Origin: Lysobacter_L cavernae
Lineage (GTDB): Bacteria; Pseudomonadota; Gammaproteobacteria; Xanthomonadales; Xanthomonadaceae
Direction of reading: 5' to 3'
Assembly: GCF_042648505.1 (NCBI RefSeq)
Contig: NZ_JBHRXK010000011.1
Coordinates: 1 to 42,497 of the forward strand
Length of the DNA: 42,497 bases
The notes under the pieces were generated by a model, which ran no database searches, had not been told where the DNA came from, and saw nothing but the letters and a program-made list of their open reading frames with translations. Position numbers and translations under genes: made by a program. This document shows, in pieces, positions 1 through 8,821 of the stretch (its first letter is position 1; each line of letters begins with the position of its first letter).

Positions 1-42
1 CCTTTCGAAACCGTCAACCGCCTTCGAAATCGCCGCTTCAAC

Positions 43-81
43 CGCGCCCCGCTTCGGTCAACTTCACCTCGGCGGGGCGCG
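43..81. terminator. 10-bp inverted repeat past the 3' end of tyrS
   Basis: CGCGCCCCGC at 43-52 pairs perfectly with GCGGGGCGCG at 72-81 across a 19-base loop. A second perfect hairpin, ATTGTGC (83-89) and GCACAAT (94-100) with a 4-base loop, follows directly. Both lie downstream of the tyrS stop on the minus strand. A transcript leaving tyrS would meet them, but neither has a clear U tract, so a terminator or processing role is inferred. The first 150 bases hold no gene that I can recognise. Confidence 0.4.
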
Positions 82-150
82 CATTGTGCACACGCACAAT
101 TGATTTGAAAAGGGGTTGATCGATTTATTTGTCGTTATTTTCGAAACCGC

Positions 151-1392
151 TCAGCCAACCACCAGGCGCACGCGTGCGAACGTGCGCTTGCCGACTGCAA
201 GAACCCCTTCAAAACCCGGCGCAAACACCCGCTGCGCGTCCTCGATGATCTCGCTGTCGATGCGCACCGCATGCTCCTTGAGCTTGCGATTGGCTTCGGA
301 ATTGCTTGGCGTCAGTCCTGCCGCGGTCAACAACGCGGCGATGCGCAGACCCTCGGCCGGCACGACGACATCCACCAGTGGCAATGACGCGGTATCGCCC
401 TCGCCGCGCACCGCGGCGTTCCAACCGGCGAGTGCCTGCTCGGCGGCGGCGCCACCGTGGAAACGCGCGGCCAGCTCGCGCGCCAGGCGCAGCTTGAGGT
501 CGCGCGGATTGAGCTGGCCGCTGGCGATGTCGCGCTTGAGCGCGACGACCTCGCTCAACGAGATCTCGAAGCTGAGCAGCTCGATCCAGCGCCACATCAG
601 TGTGTCGTCGATCTTCATGGTCTTGGTGACGATGTCGATCGCCGGCTCGTTGATGCCGATGTAGTTGCCCAGCGACTTGGACATCTTGTTGACGCCGTCC
701 AGGCCCTCGAGCAGCGGCATGGTCAGCACGATCTGCGGCGGTTGGCCATGGTGCTCCTGCAGGCCGCGGCCCATCAGCAGGTTGAATTTCTGGTCGGTGC
801 CGCCGAGCTCGACGTCGGCCTTCAGCGCCACCGAGTCGTAACCCTGCACGAGCGGATACAGGAACTCGTGGATCGCGATCGACTGCTGGGCGGCGTAGCG
901 CTTGGCGAAGTCGTCGCGCTCGAGCATGCGCGCCACGGTGTGCTGGGCGGCAAGCCGGATCATGTCCGCCGCGCCCATCTGCCCAAACCACTCGGAGTTG
1001 AAGCGGACCTCGGTACGCGCCTGGTCGAGCACCTTGAACACCTGCTCGGAGTAGGTTTCGGCATTGGCCAGCACGTCCTCGCGGGTGAGCGGCTTGCGGG
1101 TGATGTTCTTGCCGCTGGGGTCGCCGATCATTCCGGTGAAGTCGCCGACCAGGAAGATCACCTGGTGGCCGAGGTCCTGGAACTGCCGCATCTTGTTGAG
1201 CAGGACGGTGTGACCCAGGTGCAGGTCGGGGGCGGTCGGGTCGAAACCGGCCTTGATGCGCAGCGGACGGCCGCCGGCTTTCATGGACGCGCCGAGCCGG
1301 GCCTCCAGTTCGTCGCGCTTGAGGATTTCGTCGGCGCCGCGGCCGATCAGGTCGAGGGCTTCTTGGACGGAGGCGGGGGTCTGGGCGGACAA
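151..1392 (-). CDS. tyrS: Tyrosyl-tRNA synthetase
   Basis: A class I aminoacyl-tRNA synthetase that activates tyrosine with ATP and charges tRNA-Tyr in the cytosol. The HIGH-type motif is visible as DLHLGHTVLL near residue 56 and the KMSKS loop as NKMSKSLGNYIG near residue 237. The C-terminal ~70 residues look like the S4-type RNA-binding domain. At 413 residues it has the usual length of the bacterial TyrZ-like form found in Xanthomonads. The only usable start ahead of the conserved N-terminal helix is a TTG at 1392-1390; the next ATG would cut into the family's conserved start. The gene is divergent from the M23 peptidase gene with 195 bases between them. Identification is firm; the TTG start is the best available but less certain. 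Confidence 0.95.
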   Translation of the reverse strand: MSAQTPASVQEALDLIGRGADEILKRDELEARLGASMKAGGRPLRIKAGFDPTAPDLHLGHTVLLNKMRQFQDLGHQVIFLVGDFTGMIGDPSGKNITRKPLTREDVLANAETYSEQVFKVLDQARTEVRFNSEWFGQMGAADMIRLAAQHTVARMLERDDFAKRYAAQQSIAIHEFLYPLVQGYDSVALKADVELGGTDQKFNLLMGRGLQEHHGQPPQIVLTMPLLEGLDGVNKMSKSLGNYIGINEPAIDIVTKTMKIDDTLMWRWIELLSFEISLSEVVALKRDIASGQLNPRDLKLRLARELAARFHGGAAAEQALAGWNAAVRGEGDTASLPLVDVVVPAEGLRIAALLTAAGLTPSNSEANRKLKEHAVRIDSEIIEDAQRVFAPGFEGVLAVGKRTFARVRLVVG

Positions 1393-1513
1393 AGGTCGGA
1401 CTCGCGGCGCGGAGTGACCGCACGAATGCGATCACAGTCATGGAATGGAGTTAAATCGAAGTTAAACCTAATTGCTGCGACGCGAGATGAAAAACCCTAT
1501 TCAGCTCAAGGGT

Positions 1514-1542
1514 TTGACGCACACTGCTCGCGTCTCTATGGT
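1514..1542 (+). promoter_or_regulatory. Candidate sigma70-type promoter for the M23 peptidase gene
   Basis: TTGACG at 1514-1519 and TATGGT at 1537-1542 are separated by exactly 17 bases. They lie 45 bases upstream of the ATG at 1588. This is the best -35/-10 pair in the tyrS/M23 divergent region. It is a pattern match only. Confidence 0.4.
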
Positions 1543-1587
1543 AACGCCGCTACGTGGCCTTCACACCTGCGCGCAGGGATTATCTAC

Positions 1588-3039
1588 ATGACAGCATCGG
1601 ATTCCGGTTCAGACCGGCGCGAACGCCTCAAGGCCCTGCGTGAAGCCGCTCTGCACCGACCGGTGCTGGCTCGACATCTCACCGACGGATTCACCGGCCG
1701 CTGGTCGCGCCGGCAGTGGGCGCACGCGAGCCTGTTCGCCACACTCGGCATGCTGGTGGCCGCGATCGTGCCCGGGTTCTCCGCTTCCGGCGCCCACCCG
1801 CAACCCGCACACGCGCCGCGCCACTCGATGGCGCTGGCGCTGCCGCCGCTGCCGCTGACCCGCCTCAAGGGCAGCCAGGGCGACAGCTGGCAGATCGTGC
1901 GCGTGCAGCGCGGGCAGACCCTGGGCGCGGTGTTCGAGCAGCTCGACCTGCCGGCCTCGACCCTGCACCGCATCCTCGACCAGTCCGACGACAAGAAGGC
2001 GCTGACCCGCCTCAAGCCCGGCACCGAGCTCGCCTTCGACCTGCCCGTCAACGGCGAGCTGCGCACGTTCCGCTACGACCGCGACGACAGCCACCGCATC
2101 GAGGTCAGCCTGGCCGGTGACACGATCACGCAGAAGGTGATCGTGCGTCCGACCGAGACCCGCACCGTGGTGATCAGCGGCAAGGTCGGCAAGTCGCTGT
2201 TCCGCTCGGCGCGCAAGCTCGGCCTGTCCGGCAACAACATCAACACGTTGACCGACGAGATCTTCAAGTACGACATCGACTTCAACGAGGACGTCGGCGC
2301 CAACGACCGCTTCAGCGTGGTGGTCGAGCAGATCTGGCGCGAAGGCGAGCTGCTGCGCACCGGCCCGGTGCTGGCGGCGACCTTCACCACCGACGGCAAG
2401 CTGCACACCGGCTTCCGCTTCGAGCGCGCCGGCAAGGCCGAGTACTTCACCGGCGACGGCCGCCCGCTGAAGAAGAGCTTCATCCGCATGCCGATCCCGT
2501 ACGCGCGGCTGACCTCGAACTTCGGCACCCGCCGGCACCCGGTGCTGGGCCGCACGCGCATGCACAAGGGCGTCGACTACGCCGCGCGTACCGGCACGCC
2601 GATCATGGCCGCCGGCGATGCACGGGTGAAATCGGCCGGCTGGCAGGGCGGCTACGGCAACGCGGTGGTGCTCGACCACGGCCGCGGCTACACCACCCTG
2701 TACGGCCACATGTCGCGCATCGGCAAGATCCGCGCCGGCCAGCGCATCGGCCAGGGTACGGTGATCGGCTACGTCGGCAGCACCGGCATGTCGACCGGGC
2801 CGCACCTGCACTACGAATTCCGCGTCAACGGCGTGCACCGCAACCCGCTGTCGATCACCATGCCGCCGCCGGAGCCGCTGTCGGGCGCCGCGCTGACGCA
2901 GTTCCGTGCCCAGACCAGCGTGGCGCTGGCGCGGATCCAGAAGGTCGAGAACATCATCTACGCCGACGTCGACGCTCCGCCGCCGGCCCCGAACGGCGCC
3001 AAGAAGCCCAAGACCACGGCCAACAAGAGCAAGGCCTGA
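1588..3039 (+). CDS. Membrane-anchored M23 (LytM-type) peptidoglycan endopeptidase
   Basis: Predicted 483-residue cell-wall hydrolase acting in the periplasm, of the MepM/NlpD-like class. Residues 1-47 are basic and cytoplasmic, and a single membrane segment spans about 48-65. A LysM-like/OapA-type module follows around 98-150 (WQIVRVQRGQTLGAVFEQL). The C-terminal M23 domain carries the zinc ligands H326 and D330 (MHKGVDYA) and the HxH pair 406-408 (GPHLHYEF), so it looks active. The ATG at 1588 is chosen because it gives the N-terminal anchor and has AGGGA upstream; the frame is open further upstream only because of high GC. The stop is 7 bases before the GTG of anmK, which suggests one transcript linking wall cleavage with muropeptide recycling. 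Confidence 0.9.
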   Translation: MTASDSGSDRRERLKALREAALHRPVLARHLTDGFTGRWSRRQWAHASLFATLGMLVAAIVPGFSASGAHPQPAHAPRHSMALALPPLPLTRLKGSQGDSWQIVRVQRGQTLGAVFEQLDLPASTLHRILDQSDDKKALTRLKPGTELAFDLPVNGELRTFRYDRDDSHRIEVSLAGDTITQKVIVRPTETRTVVISGKVGKSLFRSARKLGLSGNNINTLTDEIFKYDIDFNEDVGANDRFSVVVEQIWREGELLRTGPVLAATFTTDGKLHTGFRFERAGKAEYFTGDGRPLKKSFIRMPIPYARLTSNFGTRRHPVLGRTRMHKGVDYAARTGTPIMAAGDARVKSAGWQGGYGNAVVLDHGRGYTTLYGHMSRIGKIRAGQRIGQGTVIGYVGSTGMSTGPHLHYEFRVNGVHRNPLSITMPPPEPLSGAALTQFRAQTSVALARIQKVENIIYADVDAPPPAPNGAKKPKTTANKSKA

Positions 3040-3046
3040 GCCGGAC

Positions 3047-4195
3047 GTGGCCGCGCCTGATGCGGGGCTGTTCGTCGGCCTGATCTCCGGCACCAGCGCC
3101 GACGGCATCGACGCCGCGCTGGTGCGTTTCGACGACGCCGGCGTCGCCGTCGCCCCGCAGTGCGAGTTGCTGCTGGGCCGCACCTACCCCTGGCAGGACG
3201 CACTGCGCACGCGCCTGGTCGAGCTCGGCCAGGGCGGCGATGCGCGTTCGCTGGAGGAACTGGGCACGCTCGACGTGCAGGTGGCCGAGGCCTTCGCCGA
3301 GGCGACGCGGCAACTGCTCGACGAAGCCGGCGTCGCACCGGCGCAGGTGCGCGCGATCGGCTCGCACGGCCAGACCGTGCGCCACCGCCCCGACGGCGCG
3401 CGCCACGACGGCCAGCACCCCTTCACCTGGCAGCTCGGCGACGGCAACGTCATCGCCGAGCGCAGCGGGATAGCGACAGTCGCCGATTTCCGCCGCCGCG
3501 ACGTCGCTGCCGGTGGCCACGGCGCGCCGCTGCTGCCGGCGCTGCACGCCACGCTGCTGCACAGCGCCGCCGAGGACCGGGCGGTGCTCAACCTCGGCGG
3601 CATCGCCAACGTCACCCTGCTGCCGGCGACGGGTGCGGTGCGCGGCTTCGACACCGGCCCGGCCAACTGCCTGATGGACGCCTGGTGCCTGCGCCACACC
3701 GGCCGGGCGTTCGACGCCGACGGCGCGTTCGCGGCACAGGGCCGGCTCGATGCCGAACTGCTGGCGCGATTGCTCGACGAGCCCTGGTTCGTGCTGCCGC
3801 CGCCGAAGAGCACCGGCCGCGAGCAGTTCCACCTCGACTGGCTGCAGGCGCGCCTGCGCGGCGGCGAGGCGCCCGCGGACGTGCAGGCGACCCTGCTCGA
3901 ACTCAGCGCAGTCACCGTCGCCGACGCCTTGCGCGCGCAGCAGCCGCAGACGCGGCGCGTGCTGGCCTGCGGTGGCGGCGTGCGCAACGCACGCCTGCTC
4001 GAACGCATTGCCGCGCAGTGGCCGGAGACGGTGCTGGAATCGACTGCGCGGTACGGCGTCGACCCGGATTTCGTCGAAGCGATGGGTTTCGCCTGGCTGG
4101 CGCGGCAGACCCTGGCCGGCCTGCCCGGCAACCTGCCCAGCGTCACCGGCGCGCGCGGTCCGCGCGTGCTCGGTGCGGTCTATGCGGCCGCCTGA
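3047..4195 (+). CDS. anmK: Anhydro-N-acetylmuramic acid kinase
   Basis: Phosphorylates and opens 1,6-anhydro-MurNAc to MurNAc-6-phosphate in peptidoglycan recycling, in the cytosol. The N-terminal ATPase motif GLISGTSADGIDAALV, the phosphate loop GGIANVT and the DTGPANCLMD segment are all present, and the length of 382 residues fits the family. No ATG lies near the conserved start, so the GTG at 3047, directly ahead of AAPDAGLFVGLISGTS, is taken. It lies 7 bases after the M23 peptidase stop and is probably co-transcribed with it. Together with ampG on the opposite strand it forms a small cell-wall recycling neighbourhood. Confidence 0.93.
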   Translation: MAAPDAGLFVGLISGTSADGIDAALVRFDDAGVAVAPQCELLLGRTYPWQDALRTRLVELGQGGDARSLEELGTLDVQVAEAFAEATRQLLDEAGVAPAQVRAIGSHGQTVRHRPDGARHDGQHPFTWQLGDGNVIAERSGIATVADFRRRDVAAGGHGAPLLPALHATLLHSAAEDRAVLNLGGIANVTLLPATGAVRGFDTGPANCLMDAWCLRHTGRAFDADGAFAAQGRLDAELLARLLDEPWFVLPPPKSTGREQFHLDWLQARLRGGEAPADVQATLLELSAVTVADALRAQQPQTRRVLACGGGVRNARLLERIAAQWPETVLESTARYGVDPDFVEAMGFAWLARQTLAGLPGNLPSVTGARGPRVLGAVYAAA

Positions 4196-4197
4196 AA

Positions 4198-4542
4198 CTA
4201 GTCGGTGCGCCCCTGTCCGACCGCGGCCAGCAGGTCGAGGTCGACCGGGCTGGGCTCGGGGTATTCCCAGGCCGGCGGCTGCGTGGCTGCCGGCGTCTCG
4301 ATGCGGCCGATCAGCGAGAAGCCCGGGTCGCTGGGAACGCCCTCGAGCGCGGAGATTGCCGCCTGCAACGCGTCGGCGTCGGTGTCGCTGAAACGCCCCA
4401 CCAGCTCGGCCTCGCAGGCGAACAGGCCGTGCTCGAGCAGGTGCATCAGCGTTTCCTGCAGGCTCCAGCCGCGCGTGGTCGCCACGCGCTTGATGCGGTC
4501 CAGCAGTACCGGGGCAAGGTCGTGCAGGATGATGTCGGTCAT
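4198..4542 (-). CDS. Small protein with ribbon-helix-helix-like N-terminus
   Basis: A 114-residue protein. Its first ~45 residues (IILHDLAPVLLDRIKRVA, then RGWSLQETLMHLLEHGL) resemble the FitA/Arc ribbon-helix-helix pattern of antitoxins and small repressors. The acidic C-terminal half has no motif I recognise. It starts 16 bases after the ampG stop and so is probably the last gene of the xth-ampG transcript. Its stop lies 2 bases from the anmK stop on the other strand. No toxin gene is adjacent, so an antitoxin role is not supported; a regulator of neighbouring genes is possible but unproven. Confidence 0.7.
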   Translation of the reverse strand: MTDIILHDLAPVLLDRIKRVATTRGWSLQETLMHLLEHGLFACEAELVGRFSDTDADALQAAISALEGVPSDPGFSLIGRIETPAATQPPAWEYPEPSPVDLDLLAAVGQGRTD

Positions 4543-4558
4543 GCCAGTTCTTCCGTGA

Positions 4559-5962
4559 TCAAGTACGGGGGATACTTGTTCGATCGGCGGGTTTGCGTAC
4601 CGCCAGCAGCAAGCACAGCAACAGGGCGGGAACGCCGACCAGCGCCGTGCCGACGAAGAATAGCGAATAGGCCTCGAGCAAGCTGCGACCCACTTCCAGT
4701 TGTTCGACCGCGACCCCGGACAGACCCTTCAGCAGCTTGCCCAGCAACGCGTAGAACGAGCTGAGCAAGGCGTACTGGGTGGCGGTGTAGCCGATGTTGG
4801 TCAGGCTCGACATGTAGCCGACCAGCGCCACACCGGCGAAACCGTTGCAGACGTTGTCGATCGCCATCGCCGCGGTGAACACGCCGGCGTCGGCGCCGTG
4901 CAGGGCGAGGTAGGCGAAGGCCAGGTTCGAACCCGGACCGAGCACCGCGCCGGCCAGCAGCGTCGGGATGAAGCCGAACCGGACCGCGCACAGGCCGGCG
5001 GCGGCAATGCCGACGATCGTCGCGACCAGTCCGAACGAACCGCGCACCGCGCCGACGGTTTCCTTGGCGATGCCCAGGTCGGCGTAGAACGGGTTGGCCA
5101 TCGGCCCCATCACGAAATCGGGCAGGCGGTACAGGCTGATCGTCAGCAGCATCAGCAGCGCCCAACTGCCGTGCTGGCGGAAGAACGCGACGAACGGCCC
5201 GACCACCGCATCGAACAACCCCTGCGGCGTGAACAGCGCCGGATGCGGCTGGGCCGCGGCCTGCACGCTCGCCGACGGCTCGCGCGCCAGCAGCACGGCG
5301 AGCACGCCCACGCCCATCAGCGCCGCCATCACCTGGTACGACAGCGACCAGCCGGCTTGCGCGGCCAGAATCAGGATCAGCGCATCGGTGACCAGCAGCG
5401 CGCCGCGGTAGCCCAGCGCCGCGGTCGAGGTGAGCAGCCCCTGCTGCTCGTTGCTGTCGGCGCTTTCGATGCGCCAGGCGTCGATGACGATGTCCTGGGT
5501 CGACGAGGCGAACGCCACCACCAGCGCCAGCACGCCGAACACGACGAGCTGGTCGAGCACGACGCCCGCCAGCACCAGCTGGCCCTCGCGCGGCTGCACC
5601 AGCGCCATGCCGATCAGGGCCGCGGCCACCACCAGTTGCGACAGCAGCATCCAGCCACGGCGCCGGCCGAGCCAGCGGCCCAGCAGCGGCGCATCACACT
5701 TGTCGATCAGCGGCGCCCACAGGAACTTCAGCGAATACGCCAGCCCGACCCACGACAGAAAACCAATCGTCGACAGCTCGATGCCGTTCTCGCGCATCCA
5801 GAAACCGAGGGTGTTGCCGACCAGGTAGAGCGGAATGCCCGAGCTGAAGCCCAGCAGCAGCATCACCAGCACCTTGGGCTGGCGCAGATTGGCCAGCACC
5901 TGACGCCAGCCGGAGCGCGCGGGCTCGGCGGGTGCGGCCGGGGTGGCGACCTCAGAGGTCAT
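4559..5962 (-). CDS. ampG: AmpG-type muropeptide permease (MFS)
   Basis: A 467-residue polytopic inner-membrane protein of the major facilitator superfamily. It carries the AmpG hallmarks LLLGFSSGIPLYLVGNTLGFWM near the N-terminus, FLSWVGLAYSLKFLWAPLID, and an RRRGW loop. AmpG imports GlcNAc-anhydro-MurNAc muropeptides, whose sugar is later handled by AnmK, encoded next door. The ATG at 5962 (MTSEVATP) is preferred over a longer reading from 6016, because it needs only an 11-base overlap with the upstream exonuclease gene. It is probably translated from the same mRNA as that gene. Very hydrophobic throughout, with about 12-14 membrane segments. Confidence 0.9.
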   Translation of the reverse strand: MTSEVATPAAPAEPARSGWRQVLANLRQPKVLVMLLLGFSSGIPLYLVGNTLGFWMRENGIELSTIGFLSWVGLAYSLKFLWAPLIDKCDAPLLGRWLGRRRGWMLLSQLVVAAALIGMALVQPREGQLVLAGVVLDQLVVFGVLALVVAFASSTQDIVIDAWRIESADSNEQQGLLTSTAALGYRGALLVTDALILILAAQAGWSLSYQVMAALMGVGVLAVLLAREPSASVQAAAQPHPALFTPQGLFDAVVGPFVAFFRQHGSWALLMLLTISLYRLPDFVMGPMANPFYADLGIAKETVGAVRGSFGLVATIVGIAAAGLCAVRFGFIPTLLAGAVLGPGSNLAFAYLALHGADAGVFTAAMAIDNVCNGFAGVALVGYMSSLTNIGYTATQYALLSSFYALLGKLLKGLSGVAVEQLEVGRSLLEAYSLFFVGTALVGVPALLLCLLLAVRKPADRTSIPRT

Positions 5963-6725
5963 AGTCAACGGTGAAGGGGGCGTGGTCGGAGAAGCGCGGG
6001 TCACGCGCGATCGCACAGGCCTTCAGGCGCTCGCGCAGCGACGGTGTCGCCAGCTGATAGTCGATGCGCCAGCCGACGTTGTTGGCGCGCGCGGCGCCAC
6101 GATTGCTCCACCAGGTGTAGTCCTGGCCGTCGACGTGCAGCGCGCGGTAGGTGTCGACCCAGCCGCTGTCATCGATGCACAACCCGTTGAGCCAGTCGCG
6201 CTCGGGCGGCAGGCAGCCGGAGTTCTTCTGGTTCGACTTCCAGTTCTTGATGTCGAGCGCACTGCGCACGATGTTCCAGTCGCCGCACAGCACGTAGTCG
6301 CGGCCGCTGGCCAGCCATTCGTCCAGACGCGGCTTGAGCCAGTCCATGACCTCGAATTTGAAGCCTTGGCGCAACTCGCCCGAGGAGCCGGACGGGATGT
6401 AGAACGAGACCACGCTGAGGTTGCCGAAGCGCGCCTCGATGTAGCGGCCCTCGTCATCGAACGGCGCCCAGCCCAGCGCGGCGCGCACCTCGTCGGGCTC
6501 GCGGCGGCTGTAGATCGCCACGCCGCTGTAGCCTTTCTTGGTGCTGGCGTCCTTGAACCAGGCCTTGTAGCCATCCGGTCGGAACGCGGCGTCACCGAGC
6601 TGGTGCTCCTGCGCCTTGGTCTCCTGCACGCACAGCACGTCGGCGTCCTGCGCGCGGAACCAGTCGAAAAACCCCTTGGTGGCCGCCGAGCGCAGGCCGT
6701 TGGCGTTGAAGCTGATGATGCGCAT
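5952..6725 (-). CDS. Exonuclease III / AP endonuclease family, catalytically intact
   Basis: A 257-residue Mg-dependent exonuclease III-type enzyme for abasic-site repair. The active-site set is visible: SFNANG at the N-terminus, the metal Glu in VQETK, the GDWNI pair and the terminal FSDHAPFTVDYDL with its Asp-His. The ATG at 6725 is chosen over a GTG two codons upstream. It sits close to pyrE, separated only by a short divergent gene. In Pseudomonas the pyrE neighbour is crc, the Hfq partner in catabolite control, which has lost these residues. Sequence and place suggest this is the crc orthologue in its enzyme form; a function in catabolite repression should not be assumed. Confidence 0.9.
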   Translation of the reverse strand: MRIISFNANGLRSAATKGFFDWFRAQDADVLCVQETKAQEHQLGDAAFRPDGYKAWFKDASTKKGYSGVAIYSRREPDEVRAALGWAPFDDEGRYIEARFGNLSVVSFYIPSGSSGELRQGFKFEVMDWLKPRLDEWLASGRDYVLCGDWNIVRSALDIKNWKSNQKNSGCLPPERDWLNGLCIDDSGWVDTYRALHVDGQDYTWWSNRGAARANNVGWRIDYQLATPSLRERLKACAIARDPRFSDHAPFTVDYDL

Positions 6726-6787
6726 GCGCACTCCACGACGGTGTGCGGGCGATCATAGCCCGGACGCGGTGGCCTATCATGCCGGCC

Positions 6788-7315
6788 ATGTCCGCCGTCA
6801 CCGCCACCGTCCATGTCGCCCGCATCGAGGACGATGCCAGCGTGCGCGCGGTGCGCGGCCTGCGCGTGGCGCAGGACCAGTACCGTTTTGTCGGCGATAT
6901 CACCTTCAACCTCGGTGACAGCCTGCGCGACCCGATGAGCGAGGCGATGGCGGTGTGGGCCGACGGGGCCGTGATCGGCTTCTACCGCCTCGACTTCGCC
7001 CCCAATGCGGTCGCCGGGCGCGCGTTCGAGCGACCCAGCGTCGGCCTGCGCGCGTTCGTGATCGACCAGAGCCAGCAGGGCCGCGGCTACGGCACGCAGG
7101 CGATGGCCGCCTGCTGCGCCGACCTGCGCCGGCGCCACCCTGACCGCGCGTTGCTGGTGCTGACCGTCAACTGCAGCAACCTCGCCGCCCTCGCCGCCTA
7201 CCGCAAGGCCGGCTTCGTCGACACCGACGAGCTCTACCGCGGCGGCAGCGCCGGCCCGCAGCACCTGATGCTCCATCACCTGCAGCCGCAGGCCCCACCC
7301 GACCCGGAACGATGA
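6788..7315 (+). CDS. GNAT family N-acetyltransferase
   Basis: A 175-residue acyl-CoA N-acetyltransferase. The acetyl-CoA pyrophosphate loop is QQGRGYGTQAMAA, preceded by the beta-strand LRAFVID; a second motif, NCSNLAALAAYRKAGF, is typical of the family's C-terminal half. The substrate cannot be told. ATGs occur at 6779 and 6788; the second gives the more usual N-terminus. The stop overlaps the pyrE start as ATGA at 7312-7315, indicating translational coupling. It is divergent from the exonuclease III gene with about 60 bases between. Confidence 0.85.
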   Translation: MSAVTATVHVARIEDDASVRAVRGLRVAQDQYRFVGDITFNLGDSLRDPMSEAMAVWADGAVIGFYRLDFAPNAVAGRAFERPSVGLRAFVIDQSQQGRGYGTQAMAACCADLRRRHPDRALLVLTVNCSNLAALAAYRKAGFVDTDELYRGGSAGPQHLMLHHLQPQAPPDPER

Positions 7316-7986
7316 CCGACCACCGCACCCGCTTCCTGCAACTCGCCCTGCGCGCCGACGCCCTGCGTTTCGGCGACTTCACCCTCAAGTCCGGGCGACA
7401 GAGCCCGTACTTCTTCAACGCCGGCCGCTTCGACTCCGGCGCGGCGCTGGCCGAGCTGGCCGGCTGCTACGCCGATGCGGTCGATGCCCACGGCGTCGCG
7501 TTCGACCTGTTGTTCGGCCCGGCCTACAAGGGCATCCCGCTGGCGACCGCGCTGGCCTGCGAGTACGCGCGGCGTGGCCGCGACCTGCCGCTGGCGTTCA
7601 ACCGCAAGGAGGCCAAGGCCCACGGCGAGGGCGGCAGCCTGATCGGTGCGCCGCTGGCCGGCCGCCGCGTGCTGATCGTCGACGACGTGATCACCGCCGG
7701 CACCGCGATCCGCGAGGCGCTGGCCATCATCGCCGACGCCGGTGGCAGCGCCGCCGGCATCGTGATCGCGCTCGACCGCCAGGAAGCCGCCGGTGGCGAC
7801 GGCGCGCCGGCCACAACCCGACGCTCTGCGGCACAAACGGTCGCAAGCGACCACGGCCTGCCGGTGATCGCGGTCGCCACGCTCGCCGACCTGCTCGCCT
7901 TCACCGGCGACAGCGCGGCACTGGCGGACCAGCGCGAACGCCTGCTCGCCTACCGCGCGGCCTACGGCAGCGACGCATCGGCCTGA
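7312..7986 (+). CDS. pyrE: Orotate phosphoribosyltransferase
   Basis: Transfers phosphoribose from PRPP to orotate to make OMP in de novo pyrimidine synthesis, in the cytosol. The orotate/PRPP motif DFTLKSGRQSPYFFNAG, FNRKEAKAHGEGG and the PRPP loop VLIVDDVITAGTAIREA are intact. At 224 residues it is about ten longer than the E. coli enzyme, the excess being a small Ala/Gly/Thr-rich insertion after LDRQEAAGG. The start overlaps the GNAT gene by ATGA. Confidence 0.96.
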   Translation: MTDHRTRFLQLALRADALRFGDFTLKSGRQSPYFFNAGRFDSGAALAELAGCYADAVDAHGVAFDLLFGPAYKGIPLATALACEYARRGRDLPLAFNRKEAKAHGEGGSLIGAPLAGRRVLIVDDVITAGTAIREALAIIADAGGSAAGIVIALDRQEAAGGDGAPATTRRSAAQTVASDHGLPVIAVATLADLLAFTGDSAALADQRERLLAYRAAYGSDASA

Positions 7987-8070
7987 GCCGGCACACCACC
8001 GTCGGCCGTACTGGCGCGAGTTTTGCATCAGCTGTTGCCGGATCGGGATGAAATGCAGGCAAGGCGCGAC

Positions 8071-8727
8071 ATGAACAAGACCCTCTCACTGCTGGCCTGC
8101 GCACTGCTGGTCGCCACGGCTTCGGGCGCGGCGACTGCGCAGAAGGGCCCGGCCGCGACCAAGAAGCTCTATTGCTGGAACGAGAACGGCCGCAAGGTCT
8201 GCGGCGACGCGCTGCCGGCGCATGCCGTCGACAGCGCGCGCACCGAGATCAACGCCAAGAGCGGCCTGGCCACCGCCCGGGTCGACCGCGCCCTCACCGC
8301 CGAAGAACGTGCCGCCACCGCCGCGCAGACCCAGGCCGCGCGCCAGGTTGCGCTTGCCGCCCAAGCCGCCGCCCTGCGCGACCGCGCCATGGCCGAGTCC
8401 TACGCCACCGAGGCCGACCTGCGCCGCGCCTTCGCCGAGCGCATCGCGGTGATGGACGAGACCGTCAAGGCCTCGCGCCTGGGCGTCGAGGGCCGCCGCC
8501 AGAGCCTGGTCAGCCTGCTCAGTCGCGCCGGCGAGAACGAACTGGCCAGCAAGCCGGTGCCCAAGGCGATGGCCGACAACATCCGCGGCCAGCACGATCA
8601 GCTGCTGCACCAGCAGGCGCTGCTGGGCCAGCAACAGCTGCAGCGCGAGGCCATCGACGAGGCGCAGGCGGCGGCGCTGGTGCGTTATCACGCGCTGAAG
8701 AAGCCGGCGAGCACCGCAGGCAGCTGA
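8071..8727 (+). CDS. Exported coiled-coil protein, DUF4124-like N-terminus
   Basis: A 218-residue predicted periplasmic protein of unknown function. A signal peptide covers about 1-23 (MNKTLSLLACALLVATASGAATA). The mature N-terminus, KLYCWNENGRKVCGDALP, has a Cys pair and resembles the DUF4124 type found in many Xanthomonads. The rest is Ala/Gln/Glu/Arg-rich and strongly helical, probably coiled coil. The ATG at 8071 is chosen because it starts the signal peptide exactly. It follows pyrE by 84 bases and may be read with it. Confidence 0.75.
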   Translation: MNKTLSLLACALLVATASGAATAQKGPAATKKLYCWNENGRKVCGDALPAHAVDSARTEINAKSGLATARVDRALTAEERAATAAQTQAARQVALAAQAAALRDRAMAESYATEADLRRAFAERIAVMDETVKASRLGVEGRRQSLVSLLSRAGENELASKPVPKAMADNIRGQHDQLLHQQALLGQQQLQREAIDEAQAAALVRYHALKKPASTAGS

Positions 8728-8821
8728 ATTAGCTGCTGCACACCGTCTCTCTGCCTCCAGACAGAGCGCAAGTACGAGAGATCAAACCCTGAAGCAAGGG
8801 CTTCCGTCCGCTAACGCGGCC

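Noticed and set aside
4198..4542. A toxin-antitoxin module based on the ribbon-helix-helix-like protein
   Set aside because: No toxin-sized gene is adjacent; both neighbours are cell-wall recycling genes.
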